Source of the DNA: Onchocerca volvulus
Taxonomy: Eukaryota > Nematoda > Chromadorea > Rhabditida > Onchocercidae
Length of the DNA stretch: 64,000 bases
Assembly (NCBI GenBank): GCA_000499405.2
Contig: HG738137.1
Coordinates: 3,968,001-4,032,000 of the forward strand
Reading direction: 5' to 3'
This document shows positions 11,530-25,600 of the stretch, one piece after another. The translations under genes were made by a program, and so were the position numbers. Below the pieces are notes generated by a model, which saw nothing but the letters and a program-made list of their open reading frames with translations, did not search any database and had not been told where the DNA came from. Position 1 is the stretch's first letter; each line of letters opens with the position of its first letter.

Positions 11530-13153
11530 CATTGATATCATTTGTTTCCAATTTAATTTCAGCGGTGATGTTGTGGAGTGGAAAACTTATTCGCAAAGTC
11601 CGTAAAAATGGTGTATTAAATATAGGAATAGTTCATTAAATATAAAGAAAGGTCTGTAATTGTTCGTATATCGGAGAATGATTAGAATCTTTCACTAGAT
11701 CTAAGGAAGCTTATATTTCGTATTTTTCTGGAAGTAATGCATATCGTATTCCTCTATTTTTTATTGGAATTAAAAAATTTTTAAAGTATTGGTTTTTTCA
11801 CTTTTTATATTTTTTATTTGTTGTTTGCATGTCATTGTATCCCCTGTATAGGGTAAGTTAATATAGTTTTTTGAATATATGTCCTCTTTCTTGCTGTATT
11901 TATTACATCATATTCTAAACATTTTCTTTTCTTTCTTTTTGGTGGGATTTATGCATTTTATTGACAAAATTTCAATTTCAGTTAACAACTTTACGTTGAA
12001 TTATAATAGAAAATATTCAATTGCAGCTAACACATCAAAATTTCTTGATGTGCCATGCAATTCTAAATCGGTTATTTTCTTTTTTTCCAGCTATTTCACT
12101 TACGAATAATAGATTTCAGGTTGTAAGGTAATTGAATTTCAAGGAATTGCTATTAGAATTTTCGAAACAATGTTGATTGCTTACTTGTAGTGTTGTATAG
12201 TGTATGACTACTTCCTATATTCATAGCAGCCATAAATCCAGCAATTCGATATCGCATTCGATACCGTACTATTTGTTTATTATGCCTTTTGTCATAACAC
12301 GACTGCATGTACTTATATTTACTGTTTGTGAAATATCAAGATATCAACTTTAAGTGCATAATGCTGGAACAGACTGAAGAATATTCCTGAATCTGAATGC
12401 ACAGCACATAAGAAAGCTTTGTTAATTTGTGACTGGTTTCTTATTCAACGACACTGAGAAACGTTATTTTTTCTGCGTTTTTATTTTTATTTTTTTGAAT
12501 AATCATTTTTTTCTTGTTTTGAGTAATTATTGTTTTGTATGCTAGAATGAAAAACAACTTTAACTTTGAAGTTTTTTTAGTATCTCCAATTCCTCTCTTT
12601 TTCATTTGCCACTTTTCCATTTCAAATTGTAATGTACCGTTTTTCGTAATATTTCTAAGTGATGTAAATTTAATTGAATCATTCCATATCGTTTTTTTTT
12701 TCTCTGCTCAATATTTTTATTCATCTTCTACTTCTGTATGATACCTTTTGATTTTTCATGCTAATTTCAGTAGTAATAGGTGGATCTCCATGAGAGTGTA
12801 AGTTTCAAATCTTTACGCAATAACTGTTACGTTCTGCTTAATTTGTAACTGAATATTGTCAACTAGATGTTTAGCTAGATGCTCATCTGTGGTTTTTTAT
12901 GTCAACTTTCTCTGTATTTGTTCACTTTTTGAGTGAAGTAATCATCAAATAATAATTGTTTTCAAAAATGCTGAAGTGATCATATCATGGTTACGCATCA
13001 TTTATCTGCTATGGCGTTTTAATTACTTGGGAAATGTGAAGTTGGATAAATTTCTACGCATCGTATAAGATCGCTTTTTTACGTTAATAGCATTGTAATT
13101 TTATAGGAGGAAAAGATCGTTTCAAAGTTTTTTGCTGGTCTTCACTTGTCTTA
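11530..13153. other. Interval between the phosphatase and RAE1, no gene seen
   Basis: This 1.6-kb AT-rich interval holds the phosphatase 3' end and the RAE1 promoter or leader. Open frames at 11879-12109 and 12535-12741 are runs of Phe, Leu and Ile typical of T-rich non-coding DNA and show no domain or homology that I recognise. Confidence 0.5.
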
Positions 13154-16100
13154 ATGTTTGGTACCAGTAATGCTTTTGGTTCGAGACCAAATAGCATATT
13201 TTCATCCGGCACAACCAATACAAGTCAGAATCCGTTGAACGATATTGAAGTGGGTTGTGTTATTTATTCTATACGCTGATGAAGTTTACATCAATTTGAT
13301 CAGTCATAAATATCTATCCGACCATTGGTTTAAAAAGATGCTTGAATACTGGTCTAGGGTTTGGAAAAAAAAAAATAAAATGCTTAACTTGCAGACTACT
13401 ACATAGCACTTCATGACCGCTGCACTTTTATGAGTTCATGATTTTTGGATTTGCACTCTTTGATTTTCTGCAAATTTTTTGCTGCAGAACAAGGCAGGCA
13501 CTTCCGGAATGATGATAAGAAAATATTTTAATAATCTGAGGCAGTTTATTGTCCTTACTACCTAGTAATTAATATAGATATGAAATAATGCGTTTAAAAT
13601 GTCCACCTAATGATTAATGAAAGAGTTTGGAACTTGTCTTCATCCCTAAATTTTTAGAAGCCTAATTCTCCGAATAATGTTTATTTTTAGGTGCCATCAT
13701 CACCCGATGACACAGTTGAAGCACTGAAATTCAATCCACAGATTTCTGGTCAGCCGGTTTTGCTTGTTTCGGGTAGTTGGGATTCGGTGATCCGTGTATG
13801 GCAGATTAGTGAAAGCGGTCAATGTGAAGCAAAAGCGCAACAGAATGTTGGGGGACCAGTTTTAGATCTTGACTGGCTTGATGTGAGTCGTTTATTATCT
13901 TAGGCAATAAAATTGTTGCATCAAGTTTGTTAAGAAAATTGAAAGAGTTCGAGCTTATAATTTTTTCTTTTTTGTCAAAATTTCTAATATATTATATATA
14001 TGATTTTCAGACTTGAAATAAGTTATTCCCTTCAGTACCATATTATTTTACTTAATTTTTGTAGGATTGTTCCTCAGAAAGTAAGCTTTTAAGGCTATGA
14101 AATCCATAGCCTCTCTCTCAATGGAAAAAGAATTTTAAGGATTATGTTGTTGCTATATTTAAAATACTATCTATTAAAATATTACAATAAATAACTGATT
14201 AATTTAAATGAATAATGCCTGATATTCATCGATGCTACAGAATGATTAGCTAAGTCATATATTAAAAATGTCAGCGTTTATTGCAGGATGGCACCAAAGT
14301 GTTTATTGCAAGTGCAGATAAACAAGTGCGCGTTTGGGATCTGGCTTCGAATCAAATGGCCGTTGTGGGAACAGTAATCGTTCTTTCTTTATTGCAAAGA
14401 TTTCATAATTAAAATGATAAACTTCTCTCACATTGCAGTGTTGAAACCGTATTGATTTTCTTTCCTGTTTGATTTTCAGCATGATGAACCTGTCAGGAAG
14501 TGTCATTGGATCAAAGCTCCCAATTATAGTTGTTTAATGACCGGATCATGGGATAAAACTTTGCGGTAGGTAGCGCTGTTTCGATCGTTATTGTTCACTC
14601 GGTTTTAGTGAAATTTTCATTTATTAAGTAGTGGAAAATGAGTCGTTTATAAGCTTAAGTACAGTTGAGAAATGTTTATTTACCAAGTGATTCTCTAATT
14701 AATGATATTACCGCACTATTGCTTTGTAAATTTGTACATCTCGTTTTTATTGTTCGAAGGGTTTTTTGTTGACTAAGTAAAGTTCTGAGAATTTTGATTT
14801 ATTGCAGATTTTGGGACATGAGGCAGTTGCCCACGCAAGCTTCTTTAGCAACAGTGCAACTTGCAGAACGTGTTTATTGTAGCGATGTGTTATTTCCTAT
14901 GAGCGTTATTGGTCTCGCTAATCGACGTATGAAAGTTAGCACATTGCGTGATATATGATTATTGCGGTGAAGTAGCTACACAGGAGAATTCCATTTTTAT
15001 GTCGAAAAGGGATTATTTTAATAAAAATCTTGGATTACATGAATTGTTGCAGATTTATAGATTGGACAATGAACCATCCGAAGTAAAAGATATCGAAACT
15101 CCATTGAAGTACCAGGTGGGCTGGAATGTCTAGTGCTTGCGGAAAAATGATATTTATCTTTTTAATTGTTTTTGTATGTATGTAATGTATATGCACTCGT
15201 AGTAACTATCTAAGTTTTTAAACTGAATTCTCATTTAAGAGTCGCTGTACTTCCATTTTCAAAGACAAAACAAATGGATTGCCCACTGGATATGCCCTTG
15301 GATCTATTGAAGGTCGAGTTGCAATACAATACGTGGAAGCCGCCAATCCAAAAGACAATTTCACCTTTAAATGTCATCGCTCACCAGAATTGATCAATGG
15401 ATTTCAAGAAATCTATGCCGTAAGCATTTCTTTAAGGTGTCATGTTATCTAGGAATTCTAATCTGAAAGCTGCTAATAGTTTAAAGCGATAGATCGACTT
15501 AAGTTTGCTTTTCATCTTTTTTATTTTAACTCTTGCTTAATATTTTAATGCTTCTATTGACTTTTTTATATTCAAAGCTTACTGACATATATATTCTGCA
15601 GTTTAATCAAAACTCTTTCAAGTTCTTTATAATGTATTGCTGTTAATAACTGAAACATATTGTATTCAGCATGTGACTTAACGATTGTATCAATCACTAT
15701 ATCATAAATAGTGTACCTTACTCTGGTTGCATGTCTCAACATATTTTAGAATTTAATTGTTTTACTTTAAAAATTTTCGATCCCACTAATAGAAGGAAGG
15801 TGAGAAAAATATCTGAGAGATATCTTTTTAGATCATGGAAACTGACTCAGAAAATCACAGAAAATGTGAATTCTTTAATTTTTTCAAGTTAATATATATT
15901 GTCCCAGAACTTATCGTTTTAATAAATTAACGCTTTGTTTTAATAGATCGAAATTCAACATGTATGAGATTTTTCAGGTGAATGATATCGCATTTCATCC
16001 AGTTTATGGAACACTGGCAACAGTTGGTTCAGATGGTCGAATTTCATTTTGGGACAAAGACGCACGAACAAAATTGAAAACATCAGATCCACTTCCAGCA

Positions 16101-16513
16101 CCTGTAACACGGTGTGTTATACATTCCTCAGGACAGATGATGGCTTATGCTATTGGTTATGATTGGAGTAAGGTATAGTTTATGCTTTTTCAAGAAACCT
16201 AAATTTTTTGAGTTAATAAATTCGTAATATAATATGACTTTTTATAATGGCTTTAGCTATTATTCTATTAGTCGGATTGGATTTTATTAATCAACATTAA
16301 TCGAATTGTATTTAGATAATTTTCAAAATAGGAACAGGCTAAAATTTAAGAACACTGTACTGAAAATTATTATTCATAGATTATGGTCAATGATTATCAA
16401 ATAAAATAAAGACATTCCTTTAGGGTCATGAAGGATATAATTCTCAAAGTGCCGGAAGCAAAATCTTTTTACACGCATGTGATGAAGATATGAAACCTAA
16501 ACAGAAAAAGTAA
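13154..16513 (+). CDS. RAE1: RAE1/Gle2 mRNA export factor, WD-repeat nucleoporin
   Basis: Nine exons: 13154-13249, 13691-13882, 14287-14373, 14480-14565, 14808-14934, 15053-15115, 15240-15419, 15978-16172 and 16424-16513. They total 371 codons; human RAE1 is 368. The N-terminus is a short FG/Ser-rich tail ([10 protein letters not shown]). WD40 blades follow: [34 protein letters not shown], then the divergent [16 protein letters not shown] blade and the family-specific [20 protein letters not shown] and [20 protein letters not shown]. The C-terminus GHEGYN...KPKQKK is also typical. RAE1 binds the GLEBS motif of NUP98 and functions in mRNA export and spindle assembly. The exon 5/6 junction (AAA|GTTAGC to ATT) was chosen because it restores the exact family spacing between ANR and Y.LDNEPSE. 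Confidence 0.95.
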
Positions 16514-19500
16514 GGCGTAAATACTGTTTCAATATTATCTTTCATAAAATTGTTAATTCCTTATATTGTTTGTTTGTTTGTTTTCTTATCGTCACATAAA
16601 ATGATCGAGTTAATAAAATTGATTACTAACAGACTTTTCAAATGAGGGAATAAAAGTCGTTCATCGTAGGCTTTTCTTGATTTTTTTTTTCACGTAATAA
16701 ACAGCGTTTAAAAGAAGATAATCTTGATAAATTCACCGTAGACAAAACGGAAAAATAAGAAGAAACATAAATGTTCTAGTAGTGTTGCTAATAAAAAAAA
16801 AAAAATTGAGCTATTCTGTAGAATTTGGGGTTTCAAACAATAGTGTTCAATTTATTTGCTACAAAGTCCTAAGTGGTAGTAAAATTAGGATAATTAGGTT
16901 TTTTTTTTGAATTAAATGTTCCTTTTTTTATGGGTACTTGAATTTTTACTTTCTTAATTGAATTGCAGCACATTCTGATTTTCATGTTTTATGAACATTA
17001 ATGATCTCTCTTGTCTTACTCTTGTTATAAAAATTTTTTCTCGTATGAATTTATTGGGAAGAATAATTGATATCGAAATTTATGCACACAAGTGAAATAT
17101 CAGCATACTTTAACCACAAATTTAGCTTTAAATAAAAAATTAAATAAGTGTAAAGACTTTAAGATACGGCATATGGTACTTCACAAATTGTTCTCGAAAG
17201 TTTGCATTATTCTCTCATCATTCTTTTCCAAAATTTGTACAACACATGTTCGATTATTTTCTCATTCTTTTTTTTCAAAAATTTTGGATACATTTTGAAA
17301 TCAATCTTTGGCATTAATCTATATTTTGTGGTCCATTTTGACTATCCCTTACAATCTGGATACATGAGGCAAAACAATGGTTTGTGAGAAATTTAATTTA
17401 ATAGAAAATGGCATCTGGAAGCAATAAACGTACCATCTAGTTTGATTTCATAAGATCTTCAAATTATGGATGCTATCTTGCATCTAACATTATACGACTG
17501 ATGGATCACGTTTAATGCCATCAACGAATTCCTGCTATCCGATTTGTCATCACGCTTTTTGTTCATCTGTTAGAGAAGATTATCAATCCTGATGTTTATT
17601 AATCCTTCGAAAGCTTCATTACCACATTTATTGTCTTGTAAATTGCCTACAAAAGGACTATTTCAAGTCAAAAATGCCTATTTATTGAATTTTTGGAAAA
17701 TCTACATGGAGAGTTAGAGGCCTAAGAAGTACGGTAATGTAACAATAAATTCGTTTTTATTGGCATTATTCTCTTATTTGTGGAGATCTAGTTTACAATT
17801 ATATCTGATGATTATTTCAAATTTCACTTCTGATGTGGTGTCATGAAAAATCAGAAATCTTTACCTTCCTCATCCAGTATTGATTTTATCTGGCGACTTT
17901 ATAACGGAATACTAAAAATGCTTAGAAGGCAGTAAAAGTAAAAATTAAAATTTAACTGAAGTAGAATGAAAAACCGACTGGATGATAATCGAACTAATGA
18001 CATAATATATATAATCTACATAAGATTCAAATCCAGCATTATTAGGTTTGTTCGCAATTTCGGGAAACGAGTTTAATCTTTTTCACCTCTATTTTCGCTT
18101 ATTCTTCTTTACTGCATCGAAGGTTTCCAGATTTGTCACACATATCCAGTGTTATTTTTTGTATTTTAAAAGTAATTATCAACTGTTCTTGGAGACAATA
18201 GTTACATTAGGCTATATGTTGCCATAACTACACCTAAGCTAAATTTCCTGAACCAGTGGATCTATTAAACTTTGGGTTCTATTTCTGCAAACTTATTGAA
18301 TGTACAGAATCGAAACAAACTATCACTGGCATATCATTGGCACTTCAGATTCTTTGTTGTGATCTGATTCAGATTCTCTCTTCTTGTTGGCTTTAAAGGG
18401 AGAGAAATTTCGACTTTTTCATACAATCTTTTTATAGAAACACAGGCACTTATACCAGAGGATTTAGTTCCATAGCCTGTCAAGGCTTTTTTTATCCAAT
18501 CTGTTTTAGAGATTCATCAACTAACAATTGTAGAATTCTAGTTCATAATTTTATCTGCACAGACTGATATCGTTTCTTTTGGCAGCCAGAAAGGCTCAAC
18601 TCAATTTTTCCTCCAAAGTTTCCTATTTGATAGCCAAGTTTGGCATCAAATTATATTAGAAAACAAATAATTGCTTTAGCTGTTCACTTTTTTGAAAAAT
18701 TTGTTCTTATTTCAGTTGATATTTAGGGAAAGTCCCTTGAATATTACTACTAAAGTATTATAAGAACATTTTTATTCATGTTTAAAGTTAATCATTAGAT
18801 GCATGTAGAACTTTTCAGAATTGTTTATCAAAAATTATCAAGTTTGAGATGAAAAATTATATATATACTAATTAATAAAAAAGAAAACTAATAAAAATAC
18901 TTTAGGAGCTTTTTTAAGAGCTTTTAAGAGCTTCTTTGAAATTTCTTCTGACTTGAACTGGTTTAAAGAAATTGAAGATTCTTGGGTTATGACACTAAGG
19001 TGAAATGTTGGGATTTTAAGATTTCAAAGTTATTTTTTGAGGATAATTTAAATGATGTCGAAGCAAAGGATTGTTAAATATGGTAACTAAATGCCATTGA
19101 GCAAATTTCTAGTATTACATGAAGTTTCATTAAATGAATGGTTAAAAATTTATAAATTAGGTAGTACATGTATTTTCTTATTTGATGAATCAAAATTATG
19201 TTTAACTCATTTTGCAAAAAGTGACGAATTTCGTGATTGCATTAAGAACTTTTTTCATTATACGCCTACAGAAGAAATGAATGAAAAAAAGTAATTTTGA
19301 TAAAACATGTATTCTATTATTTGAGGAAAGTTAAGGAAAATCTAATTTTTTCCATACATCCTGCGAATTTGTTCAAATCTTTGATTTTTCGAGAAATTAG
19401 CTTTATCTGAACTACTTAATTTTGAAAGAAGACAAGAGGAAAAGTAATTTGATGTTATTAGGAAGAGCATAGATGGATGTAGTTCATACTTCACCACATA

Positions 19501-20290
19501 GAAAGAAATACTCGCTGACGATCTTGCGACGTCATTTCATCAATACTCGTTAGCGATTTCCATTTATAAGATTCGGGTGCATTTCTGAAATAAACTTATT
19601 CTCATGTTTTTTTCAAACATTTAGTGAAGAAATCATCTTAATCAGTTCGCTGAACATTTGATACGAACGAGCAATATCAACGTAATATCCGAAATTTTAA
19701 GTCAAATTCTAAATCCATATAAGCTATTAATAACCTTGTAAAGATAATTTTTGCTTTGTTTCATCAAAATTGCTTTTTATCAGTCACTTCTTTAGATAAG
19801 CAGTAAAATCCCATCTCTTCCTCACAACATATTATGAGAGCCATGAAAAGTTAATCCATCCCGAACTGTACTGTAGAACTTATAATGATTGTATTATAAG
19901 ATTTTAAAATAGTTGAAGTTTTGATAAATTTTGATCATATTAATTTGAAACTGTTGATTAGATTAGGGTAATTAAGTTAATTTAATTGATTAAACTCATA
20001 TTCTCACAAGTAAAGCATGAAGGTATTGTCAAGGATGACAAATGGAGTTGAATTATAATTTTGGGATGAAAATTAGAAGTTATCATCTTCTCATTCCTCT
20101 ATTAATAAATTCCGACGCTATTTTGATAAGTGAAATGTGATTCCTCAAATCAAAACTGAAATTTCATTCAGTTCGAAGACTAATTCATAAAAGCATTAAA
20201 TAAAAATTGAAATAATTTAGTCAAAGTCCAATAATTAGAAAAATAAAATTCAGAAATAGAAAAGAACAGAATAAGAATGAAAAAGACAAG

Positions 20291-20531
20291 TTGCTTTACC
20301 GTATTCCAATGCTTTTTTCTTTTTTTTCTTTTTCGAAATAGACAAAATCCAATTTGCAAGTTTGAACAATTTATAGGTGAGAATTTGATCTGCCAGCGGC
20401 ATATAGATGAAAAGTGCACCGGATAACATTAGAAGCCTGAGTAATCGAAGTTCTGCAGGTAAACTGCACCATCTACAGTTTACCTGCAGAATGAAACACC
20501 AATATAACCTGAAGCAGTATTTCACTTTCAA
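20291..20531 (-). CDS. Possible exon of an unknown membrane protein (tentative)
   Basis: I do not recognise this protein. The minus-strand frame opens at an ATG at 20531 and runs about 80 codons to a donor-like TACG|GTAAAG near 20291. It encodes a leucine-rich amphipathic stretch (ELRLLRLLMLSGALFIYMPL), a second hydrophobic stretch ending NWILSIS, then seven Lys in a row and ALEYG. A TTTACCTGCAG acceptor just before ELRLL would also fit an internal exon. No partner exon was found on either side. The first part overlaps a perfect inverted repeat. It may be a real exon of a small membrane protein, or chance. Confidence 0.25.
20451..20491. repeat. Perfect inverted repeat, 16-bp arms with 9-base loop
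   Basis: The arm TTCTGCAGGTAAACTG at 20451-20466 is followed by the loop CACCATCTA and the exact reverse complement CAGTTTACCTGCAGAA at 20476-20491. The arms are GC-balanced compared with the surrounding AT-rich DNA, and each contains CTGCAG|GTAAAC on one strand, which resembles joined acceptor and donor sites. In RNA it would form a stable hairpin. Confidence 0.95.
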
Positions 20532-22638
20532 ACGATAGAATTTCGCGGAATTTTTCGATCACTTTCTCTAATGCCTATAATATTATTGATTATTTTAGAA
20601 TTATCGATGGTATCATAGGTATTGCAAGTGATCCTTTACGCAATTTACTGTCACGACTGTCACCATTTTAAAACAGTTTCATATATGATAATCATAATTC
20701 AGATAGATCACTTCACTGAAACCCCTTCTTTTTTTTTTTTTTCAAGTCACACGATTCTGACTGGACTATCTCACTAATCTTGCTGTTTTTTTCATCTTTT
20801 ATATAAATAATTGATATGAAAATTGTTCTTTTTTTTCATTTTTCAATTTTATTCGAGGAGTCTCAGATGTTTTCAATCTCAGTTCAGCAAAAGCACACAA
20901 CATTTCAGGGAAAGTACCATATTAATTGAGCCTTCCTTTAATGTATGGAAATTTTGTTACTTTCTGTCCTACCAATTTTTTTCCAAACTTATGTATTATC
21001 TCACATGTAATTTGATTTGTGGATCTTCGGACCTTTTTTGAAATATTAAGGCAAGAGAAATTCCATGTTCCAACACAACTATATCGATCAAACAGAGGGG
21101 TGGTCAATTTTTTCTTGACAAAAAGAAAGCAATCAAGTTTTTAGTTAGATATATGCCAACTATAGTGTAGCGATTTTAGATGAATTCATGTGGAGACGAT
21201 CACTGACTAATTCGGCTGCTAGCCGCAAATATGATGAAAAATATGGCTTAGTAACTAGAATGGGATGGATATAAGGCTGTCTGAAGTATTTTCAACTTCT
21301 TTCTCCTTTAATGTAAAGTGAAGTAGTCCAAAATGACATCCACAAAATTAAATCCATTTAGATTTCATTCTCTTCATATGATCATCACTCAGAGTGCCAG
21401 GAAGATTCAAATCAAAAGTGCTCATCAAGCATCCTTCTCTCCCAGAAATAAGTTTAGAGCATTATCATCTAACTGGCTATCCTCTAAACATAACCGATTT
21501 GAAAGAAATTTTCTCCTCCCCAACTTTTCATAATTTTGATTTGAAATAAAAATGATATGAGTCTACATGAGTTCTCGAATTGCAACTCCGCCAAATGGTA
21601 TCACATTCGGATATCATACTAAATTTCATCTTTCAAAAAATACATCCAGCAGCACAAAATGAAATTTCTTTAAACCTTTTTTCTAATGTTCATATCTACT
21701 GTCCTTTAGTCTTCTAGTCAACTAAATTCAGAAAATAATTACCCCTTGAAATCGCGTCTGAGCAAGAAATTAATCCGTCTTACCATAACTATGAAACCTT
21801 GAATGATAGAGAATTTAGACCGAAAAAATGCATCTATTCTACTAAATAGAAAAAACGGTCAAAGGACAATAGTCAGTAGGCTTACTTGGTCGGATGACAT
21901 TTTTTAATGCCGAAGCTTATAGTGTAGTACTGATGACAAGCAAAAAAAGCAAAGAGAGATCGAAAAATAGAGTCCGAAGTAGTGCGAATCGACTCGAACA
22001 CCGGAATATTATCATTGCCATAATTACATAAAAACAATATACAAAAATATAGATAAAATGTTTGAAAGGATTGCTCATATAGTAAGATAAAAATGATATT
22101 TTCTATGATTTCCACATTTCAGAAAATCATAAGAACATTCAATCCCAATTATGGGAATTTTCTTTTGTCTGAATGAGCAATCCTTTTCGATAGTCTTAAA
22201 CAAAATGAGCTACAAACCATGGATATTTAAAGTTGACAAAATAATACATACTCAAAAGAAATTGAAAAAAAAGAGGAAAAAAAACAAAGTTAAGAATAAA
22301 TACACTTTGAAAAAAGATGAAAAAAAATGCATTTTTTTTTATACAGTGCAAAAGTATTACAAATTAATTTAAAAATTATATTACGCGACAACAGTGAGTA
22401 GTGATAAAGTTAGGAAATCATTATTCATAAATAAATTAAAAGCGACACATGCAAATTTTAAAATAAAGATGGAATGATCACAGGTAGTATGATGAATGTT
22501 TCAAATACACTCAATGATTCCGTTTCCATCAAGATTTCAACAATGGAGTATCACAAATTTTCTTTCACAATTAATCATCAAAAAATATCGATGATACATC
22601 ATGAATATTTTGCATCTTAACAGCCAAGCCAAATGCAG

Positions 22639-25600
22639 TCATTTTTTCACTTCATTTGTTAAAATCTGGAACAATTCTTTATCAGCCAAACAACCGTCTA
22701 CGAATTCTTTTAGCGTCAGTTCCTGAAATCATATTTAATTCTTAAATGAAGCTATCAATAAAAATTAAACATAAATGAATGTTAATCTCACTGGTTCAAT
22801 ATAATCGAAAAATATAATTATACAATCTATCAGTAATTACTATTCAATATCTTTAAAGAACAAAAAAATGAGGATTGATTTTAGTTTTATTCTTCAAACA
22901 TAATTTGAAAATCTGTTTGAAGAACAAAACTAAAATCCAATTTTCCTTTTCAATTATATCTGCAAATAAAAAGAAATTCAATATTTTCATATTTTATTTG
23001 AAGATCTAATTGGTATCAAACAACTCAAATAGTGTCCAATCTCACAAAATTCCATGAAGTTTGGGACGAATATTCGTTATTTGTTAATGATAAAATCTGT
23101 TATTGTTGTGGAATCGAATAACAGAAATATTACTGTCTAGCATAGATCCTTAAAAATAAAAGACTAGTAATGTCTATAAAACTATCACAATTCCAACAAA
23201 TTTTCGCTTTTCCGATTGCCATTTTCCAGACTATTATATATTACATGAAAAAAATGGATTCATTTCATCGAAAAAAATTAAAGATTTTCACTTTTTTTTA
23301 AAAAACGTTTTGAGTTACCCAGGAATCCTACGACAATCCATCCTTCTCTCTAAATACTAAAACAGTGAATTTGGATTTAGGTTAAACCGGAATTGTGGAA
23401 CCTTAAAACATCATTTTTATGCAAAAAATTGTTTTTCATTTCAAAAAGAATAACTACTCTGCAAAGCAGTAGTAAATCAAAACGTATCATGTGTTTTCTG
23501 TATTATCAAATCTATTTACATCTTTACTGATGAAAATGATCAGAAGAATTTTTTTTACTACATCTTTTCTTATGTAAAAGATAATTGCTGTACGGTGCAA
23601 TGCATAAGAAAAACGAAATTATCAGTAAATAGAAAAAATAGTGAAAAAAAAAGAAAAAAAAAATTAGAGAGGATGGAGAGAAGAAGAGAGAGAGATTAAA
23701 ATTTGCAAAACAAACTAGCCTTATCGTTGTTGACATCCATTTTCTCGAAAATCATTTTAGCCCGTTTTCGAGGTGAATCATCAGCAGACTTTGTAACTTC
23801 CGGCCCTAACATTTCGTAGATTGCCTGAAAGGACTTCATAATTTAATTGACGAACAACTGCAATTCAATAAAACTTGAAATAAAACATGTTCAATTCTTT
23901 GAGCTCGGTAATCTTCTATGTAATTTAATTGATGGGCTAACAATTTTTAAAATGTTATATTGCAGATGCTAATCTCTGACAAAGTCTTCAAATTTATAAC
24001 TATCTTAAAGTTGAAAAATAATCAGAAAAGCTAAAAAAAAATATATATATAAAAAGCCTAATTTGATCTAACGTATTAAATATATTAGAGTCCAGAGAAA
24101 CATTGTAAGTTAAACGATTTATATGTAAATACATAATAGGAACTTGAATATGTGCATGTAATAATAGAATCATATGATGAAAAAAATTAAAAAAGAGTAA
24201 ATGATGAAGCAAATATCTTAAAGTTCCGATATAATTCGTTTGCAAATCAAGAAACTTCCACCATTTATTTTGAAAAGCCGGATGAATAAAAGAAATCAAG
24301 AACTATTATTGTATGCTATAACGCTAATGATTTAATCTCTTTAGCCCTTCGTATTTACCTTATAGCATGTAAAAATCTTATATATTTTTAGTAAATACTG
24401 ATAGACAGTTCATGACCAAAGCAGATTTCACAGAAGTCTCCGTGACTCGTCCCTTCGAAAGTCATTAATATAGAAAAAAATATACAAGTTTTAGGGTTGG
24501 AACGAATATCTTTAGAGATTTTTGTGCAAAAAAAAAAAAAAAAGAATAACAGCAAGTATTACATCGAAAGATAGAAGAAATTCAAAATTTTATAAAATCT
24601 ATCACCCAGTAAAAGAAACTAAACTACACTGTATTCTGAGCAATCAACTCTGGATAGTTAGAAAAATTCAAGTAGAAATCAAAAGTAATTTAATAAACCC
24701 CGTCATCTTTTTTTTTTTTTTTTTTTTAAATATCAGCACGAAGCGAAGGCTGAACTAAAGCTATCTTATTAAAAATGTGCATGACAAAAGAAAATTTTAT
24801 TTGTAGTAAAACAGATATGAATAGACGGGGCAGAAGTTACTCTTCCATAGCATGATAAACAGGAAAAAAAATTAAAATTACATGTAATAGAAAGCCAGAG
24901 AGATTTGCCATTATGCAATTCTTATTTTAGTTACTATTGAATAAATAAAGTCTAAGAAGTAAGAAGAAACGAACCTCTATAATTTTAATCATTTCTTTCT
25001 CATCAATGGTACCATTACCATCAATATCATACATCCTGAATGCCCATTCAAGTTTTTGCTCTGGTGTACCCGAACTCGTTACATTTATTGCTAATAAGAA
25101 TTCCTTGAAATCGATAAAACCACTGTTATCGGTATCAAATGTCCGAAAGACATGCTCGCAAAACCCTTCCGCACTTCCGGACGGAAAGAAATCTTTGTAA
25201 ACTTTAATAAATTGATCCTTCGTCAAATGGCCTTTCGGACAGTCTTGCTGAAACAATTTTTTGAAACAACGTTAGTGCACTCAATTTTCAAGCCTCAAAA
25301 AGAAAAAAAAACACTTATATTTTGAGTGGTATTTTCAGAATTCATGACAAAAACTGTGAAACAACGATATGTTGAGGACAGCATAAAATCTTGGGAGGCA
25401 TGACGAGAAAAAACTTGCTGGGGATAACAATTCTTAGATTCGCCCACTTAAAATATAATTCTGGCTTTAATTTTTGCAGACATACATGCATTTATTTATT
25501 GCAAACTCCCAATAAAATTCTAGAAAGGCATCAAAATTATAAAAATTCATACACCATGTATCACAAAATAAAATACAAATTGAATAATAAAAGAGCATTA

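Larger units (their letters stand above)
16514..22638. other. Gene-poor stretch of about 6 kb between RAE1 and the calcium sensor
   Basis: No gene could be built here. Open frames are short. 19091-19294 plus (67 codons, with LFDESKLCLTHFAK) and 21333-21533 plus have no known domain. Around 17.4-18.7 kb the minus strand contains broken, slightly more GC-rich reading segments (for example 34 codons near 17560-17459) that could be an old transposon relic, but I cannot name it. A possible exon with a perfect inverted repeat occurs at 20290-20531 and is listed separately. Confidence 0.4.

Noticed and set aside
13180..13196. tRNA B-box-like GGTTCGAGACC
   Set aside because: It lies inside the first RAE1 exon and lacks an A-box and cloverleaf.
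17400..18700. Possible decayed retroelement on the minus strand
   Set aside because: Several short gag-like Lys/Glu-rich pieces are visible, but no diagnostic motif (zinc knuckle, protease or polymerase) could be confirmed.
19091..19294. 67-codon plus frame (LFDESKLCLTHFAK)
   Set aside because: Codon choice looks AT-driven, and there are no neighbouring exons or recognisable family.
21882..22372. Minus frame at 21882-22115 and Lys-rich plus frame at 22151-22372
   Set aside because: Both are low-complexity translations of AT-rich DNA without homology or splice sites.
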